DNA from: CAMYKD01 sp041617155
Lineage (GTDB): Bacteria > Pseudomonadota > Alphaproteobacteria > Kiloniellales > JAKSDN01
DNA: 64,000 nucleotides
Direction of reading: 5' to 3'
Assembly (NCBI GenBank): GCA_041617155.1
Contig: JBFJPL010000008.1
Span: 6,946 to 70,945 of the forward strand
Below the pieces are notes generated by a model, which was not told the DNA's origin, did no database searches, and saw nothing but the letters and a program-made list of their open reading frames with translations. A program made the position numbers and the translations under genes. This document shows, one piece after another, positions 61,859 through 64,000 of the stretch. The stretch's first letter is position 1, and the number at the start of each line of letters is the position of its first letter.

Positions 61859-62704
61859 TTGCCTGAAAGCCTGCCGCCGTTACGTGAGGTCATCGCCCGC
61901 CACGGCCTTTCCACTCGCAAGGCGCTTGGCCAACATTTTCTGTTCGATCTGAATTTGACCGGACGGATCGCGCGGGCGGCGGGCAGCCTCGGCGAAGGCA
62001 CGACGATCGAGATCGGCCCCGGACCCGGCGGCTTGACCCGCTCCCTGCTGGCCGAAGGCGCCAAGCGGCTGATTGTAATCGAAAAGGACAAACGCTGTTT
62101 GGCCGCTCTCGCCGAACTCGCCGAAGCCTATTCCGGGCGCCTGCACGTGGTCGCCGGCGACGCCCTGAAGATCGATCTTGTGGCGCTTGACCCGGCGCCC
62201 CGGCGGATCGTCGCCAACCTGCCCTACAATGTGGCGACGCCACTGCTGGTTGGCTGGTTGGCACGCCTTGCCGAGGATGCCGAGGCTTTCGACGGCCTGA
62301 CCTTGATGTTTCAGAGGGAGGTGGCCTTGCGTCTAATCGCCCGGCCGCGGACCAAGGAATACGGCCGACTGTCCGTCCTGACTCAATGGCTCACGGAGCC
62401 GCGTTTGCTGTTCGAAATACCCGCCCGTGCCTTCACTCCGCCGCCGCGCGTGGTGTCGGCCGTGGTCCAGCTCACACCGCGGGCCCAACCACTCGCCCCA
62501 GCTCCGCTCGAAGCTCTCGAGCGGGTAACCGCCAGCGCCTTTGGGCAGCGCCGCAAGATGCTGCGCCAAAGCTTGAAGTCCCTGGGCGTACCACCGCGCG
62601 AGCTGATCGCTGCGGCTGGTGTACCCGAGACGGCGCGCGCCGAGGAGCTGGACGTAGCCGCCTTCTGCGCCATGGCGCGGGCACTGGCCGAGGCCGGGCG
62701 CTAA
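61859..62704 (+). CDS. ksgA: 16S rRNA dimethyladenosine transferase KsgA/RsmA
   Basis: 281 residues. It dimethylates two adenines near the 3' end of 16S rRNA with SAM. Seen: ALGQHFLFDLNLTGRIA, SAM site IGPGPGGLTRSLL, acidic end of strand 2 (VIEKDKRC), catalytic NLPYNV. The frame opens at TTG 61859; no better start lies nearby. Its stop codon shares bases with that of gmk on the other strand. Confidence 0.95.
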   Translation: MPESLPPLREVIARHGLSTRKALGQHFLFDLNLTGRIARAAGSLGEGTTIEIGPGPGGLTRSLLAEGAKRLIVIEKDKRCLAALAELAEAYSGRLHVVAGDALKIDLVALDPAPRRIVANLPYNVATPLLVGWLARLAEDAEAFDGLTLMFQREVALRLIARPRTKEYGRLSVLTQWLTEPRLLFEIPARAFTPPPRVVSAVVQLTPRAQPLAPAPLEALERVTASAFGQRRKMLRQSLKSLGVPPRELIAAAGVPETARAEELDVAAFCAMARALAEAGR

Positions 62705-63339
62705 GAACCCTCGCGCAAGCGCTCGACGAAATCGCGCAGGCCCACCTGACGCTCGCGCTTGAGGCGTTCGGCGGCAAGTATCGTGGTCGCCTGGGCCAAG
62801 CTTTCCTTGCGCTCGCGGTTGACCACGACATAGTCGTATTCGGCCCAGTGGCTCATTTCGTCGGCCGCCTTCGCCATGCGGCTTTGCACCACCTCTTCCG
62901 GATCCTGGGCACGGGCCCGCAGACGGCGTTCCAGCTCTTCGGTCGAAGGCGGCAGAACGAAGATGCTGACCAAGTCCTCGCGCGCCTGCTCGGCGAGCTG
63001 CTGGGTGCCCTGCCAGTCGATATCGAACAGCACGTCACGGCCGGCTTCCAGCGCGGACTCGACCATCGCCCGCGGCGTGCCATAGCTGTGGCCGAAGACC
63101 TTGGCGTGTTCCAGGAATTCGCCCGCCGCAGCCATGGCCTCGAATTTCTCCGGCGTGACGAAGAAGTAGTCCTCGCCGTCCCGCTCGCCGGGACGTATCG
63201 GGCGCGTGGTCGCGGAGATTGACAGCGTGAGGTTCGCGTCGCTGATCAAGAGCGCGCGCGCGATGGTGGTCTTGCCGGCGCCCGACGGCGAAGACAGCAC
63301 CAGCATCAGGCCGCGCCGCTTGATCTCCCCAACCGCCAT
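62701..63339 (-). CDS. gmk: Guanylate kinase
   Basis: 212 residues. P-loop SSPSGAGKTTIARAL, GMP-binding SATTRPIRPGERDGEDY, and FDIDWQGTQQL are complete. It phosphorylates GMP to GDP. It lies 4 nt after yicC and is convergent with ksgA with overlapping stops. The yicC-gmk pair is conserved across proteobacteria. Confidence 0.97.
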   Translation of the reverse strand: MAVGEIKRRGLMLVLSSPSGAGKTTIARALLISDANLTLSISATTRPIRPGERDGEDYFFVTPEKFEAMAAAGEFLEHAKVFGHSYGTPRAMVESALEAGRDVLFDIDWQGTQQLAEQAREDLVSIFVLPPSTEELERRLRARAQDPEEVVQSRMAKAADEMSHWAEYDYVVVNRERKESLAQATTILAAERLKRERQVGLRDFVERLREGS

Positions 63340-63343
63340 GCCG

Positions 63344-64000
63344 TCACTCGATGTTCTGCACTTGCTCGCGGAGCTGATCGACGACGTTCTTGAGCTCCAG
63401 GCCGATGCGAGTCAGTTCGATATCGGGCGATTTGGCGCACAGCGTATTGGCCTCGCGGTTGAATTCCTGGCAGAGGAAGTCCAGACGACGGCCGATCGGT
63501 CCGCCCGCGGCCAACAGGTCCAGAGCACTGTCGACATGGGACTCCAGACGATCGATCTCTTCGCGTACGTCGGCCTTGGTGATCAGGACCGCTGCCTCCT
63601 GGGCCAGCCGCTCCTCCGGCAGGGCCGGCGAAGCTGCCAGCAGCTCGTCGAGCTGCTTCTTCAGCCGTTCGCGTAGCGCTTCCGGCTGCACTTGGGCCGA
63701 GGCCGACGCCACCGTGACCAGACGCTGGATGGCGCGCAGATGTTTGTCCGCCAGTTCCCCGAGCCGAGCGCCCTCGGCGCCACGGGTCTCAGCCAGGGCG
63801 TCCATGACCCGTTCCAAGTCGCTTGCCAAGGCGCTCCGACGGGCCTCCCGCACCTCTTGGCTGTCCTCCTCCTCGAGCACCTCTAGTACCCCGCGCAGCG
63901 CCAGCAGGCCGTCGAGCCGCGGCGCCTCGGCACCGGTCTTGGCTTTCAGCGATTTGGAGATCTTGATCAGTTGTTCGAACAGCCCCTCGTTGATCTTCAA
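63344..64000 (-). CDS. yicC: YicC family protein (5' end beyond window)
   Basis: The visible 218 residues are the C-terminal three-quarters of YicC (about 295 aa). Helical segments ALRERLKKQLDELLA, DVREEIDRLESHVDSALDLL and the conserved GRRLDFLCQEFNREANTLCAKS end the family. YicC has been linked to RNA decay; its function is not firmly set. The start codon is off the right edge. Confidence 0.93.
   Translation of the reverse strand: MKINEGLFEQLIKISKSLKAKTGAEAPRLDGLLALRGVLEVLEEEDSQEVREARRSALASDLERVMDALAETRGAEGARLGELADKHLRAIQRLVTVASASAQVQPEALRERLKKQLDELLAASPALPEERLAQEAAVLITKADVREEIDRLESHVDSALDLLAAGGPIGRRLDFLCQEFNREANTLCAKSPDIELTRIGLELKNVVDQLREQVQNIE

Overview
The window is chromosomal DNA of a GC-rich alphaproteobacterium, most likely Rhodospirillales/Kiloniellales-like. 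The evidence is gene content and order: murA-DUF2948-hisG-hisD-UPF0262-LMW phosphatase-infA-maf-RNase E/G-yacG; purM-purN divergent from DUF2066-pgsA-permease-hda; pepA/holC beside lptF-lptG-lptD-surA-ksgA; a 40-residue aa3-oxidase subunit IV-like peptide; and the short, HisZ-dependent form of HisG. All taxonomic statements are inferred from this content, without a database search.

Region 1 (1-5.6 kb) is accessory and holds the most interesting locus. A YcaO-family enzyme runs off the left edge (start GTG at 1119). Just upstream on the same strand is a 120-residue gene (1233-1595) that looks like a RiPP precursor: a 55-residue leader followed by five exact tandem copies of a 12-residue unit (DHASARQVIEPG), which differ only at synonymous sites. 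A hairpin lies between the two genes. The core has no cysteine, and its Arg-Gln pair recalls trifolitoxin, so a backbone modification such as a thioamide, possibly with a TfuA partner beyond the edge, is the leading hypothesis. A class III nucleotidyl cyclase/AAA/TPR regulator lies 0.8 kb upstream on the same strand.

Region 2 (5.6-15.5 kb) is mixed: an XRE regulator, a very long coiled-coil protein with an apparent 3' frameshift, 3-hydroxybutyrate dehydrogenase, an outer-membrane barrel, a candidate small RNA behind a CRP-like site at -41.5, an orphan PAS histidine kinase, tRNA-Phe, a subtilase and a MITE-like repeat. Region 3 (15.5-24.8 kb) is a co-directional housekeeping run (reading right to left murA to htrA), tightly packed with GTGA stop/start overlaps. 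Region 4 (24.9-35.7 kb) has tRNA-Thr, tandem His-rich DUF4399 genes with a strong terminator, an FGE-like SH3 protein, agmatine deiminase, aspS, a 2.2-kb insertion of unknown genes, and rnd.

Region 5 (35.7-50.7 kb) holds a polyphosphate module (ppx-ppk, SixA-type phosphatase, CYTH-CHAD protein), an atypical SDR, the coupled DUF2066-pgsA-permease-hda run, purM-purN, ndk and an ABC-F ATPase. Region 6 (50.7-64 kb) begins with a decayed gene, then a DMT permease, an O-antigen-ligase-like protein, holC and pepA, and the LPS export genes lptF-lptG-lptD with surA and ksgA (pdxA is missing from its usual place), ending with convergent gmk and a yicC fragment cut by the right edge. Together the lpt, surA, O-antigen ligase-like, OMP and protease genes describe envelope assembly and surveillance; the his, pur, asp and polyP genes are core metabolism.
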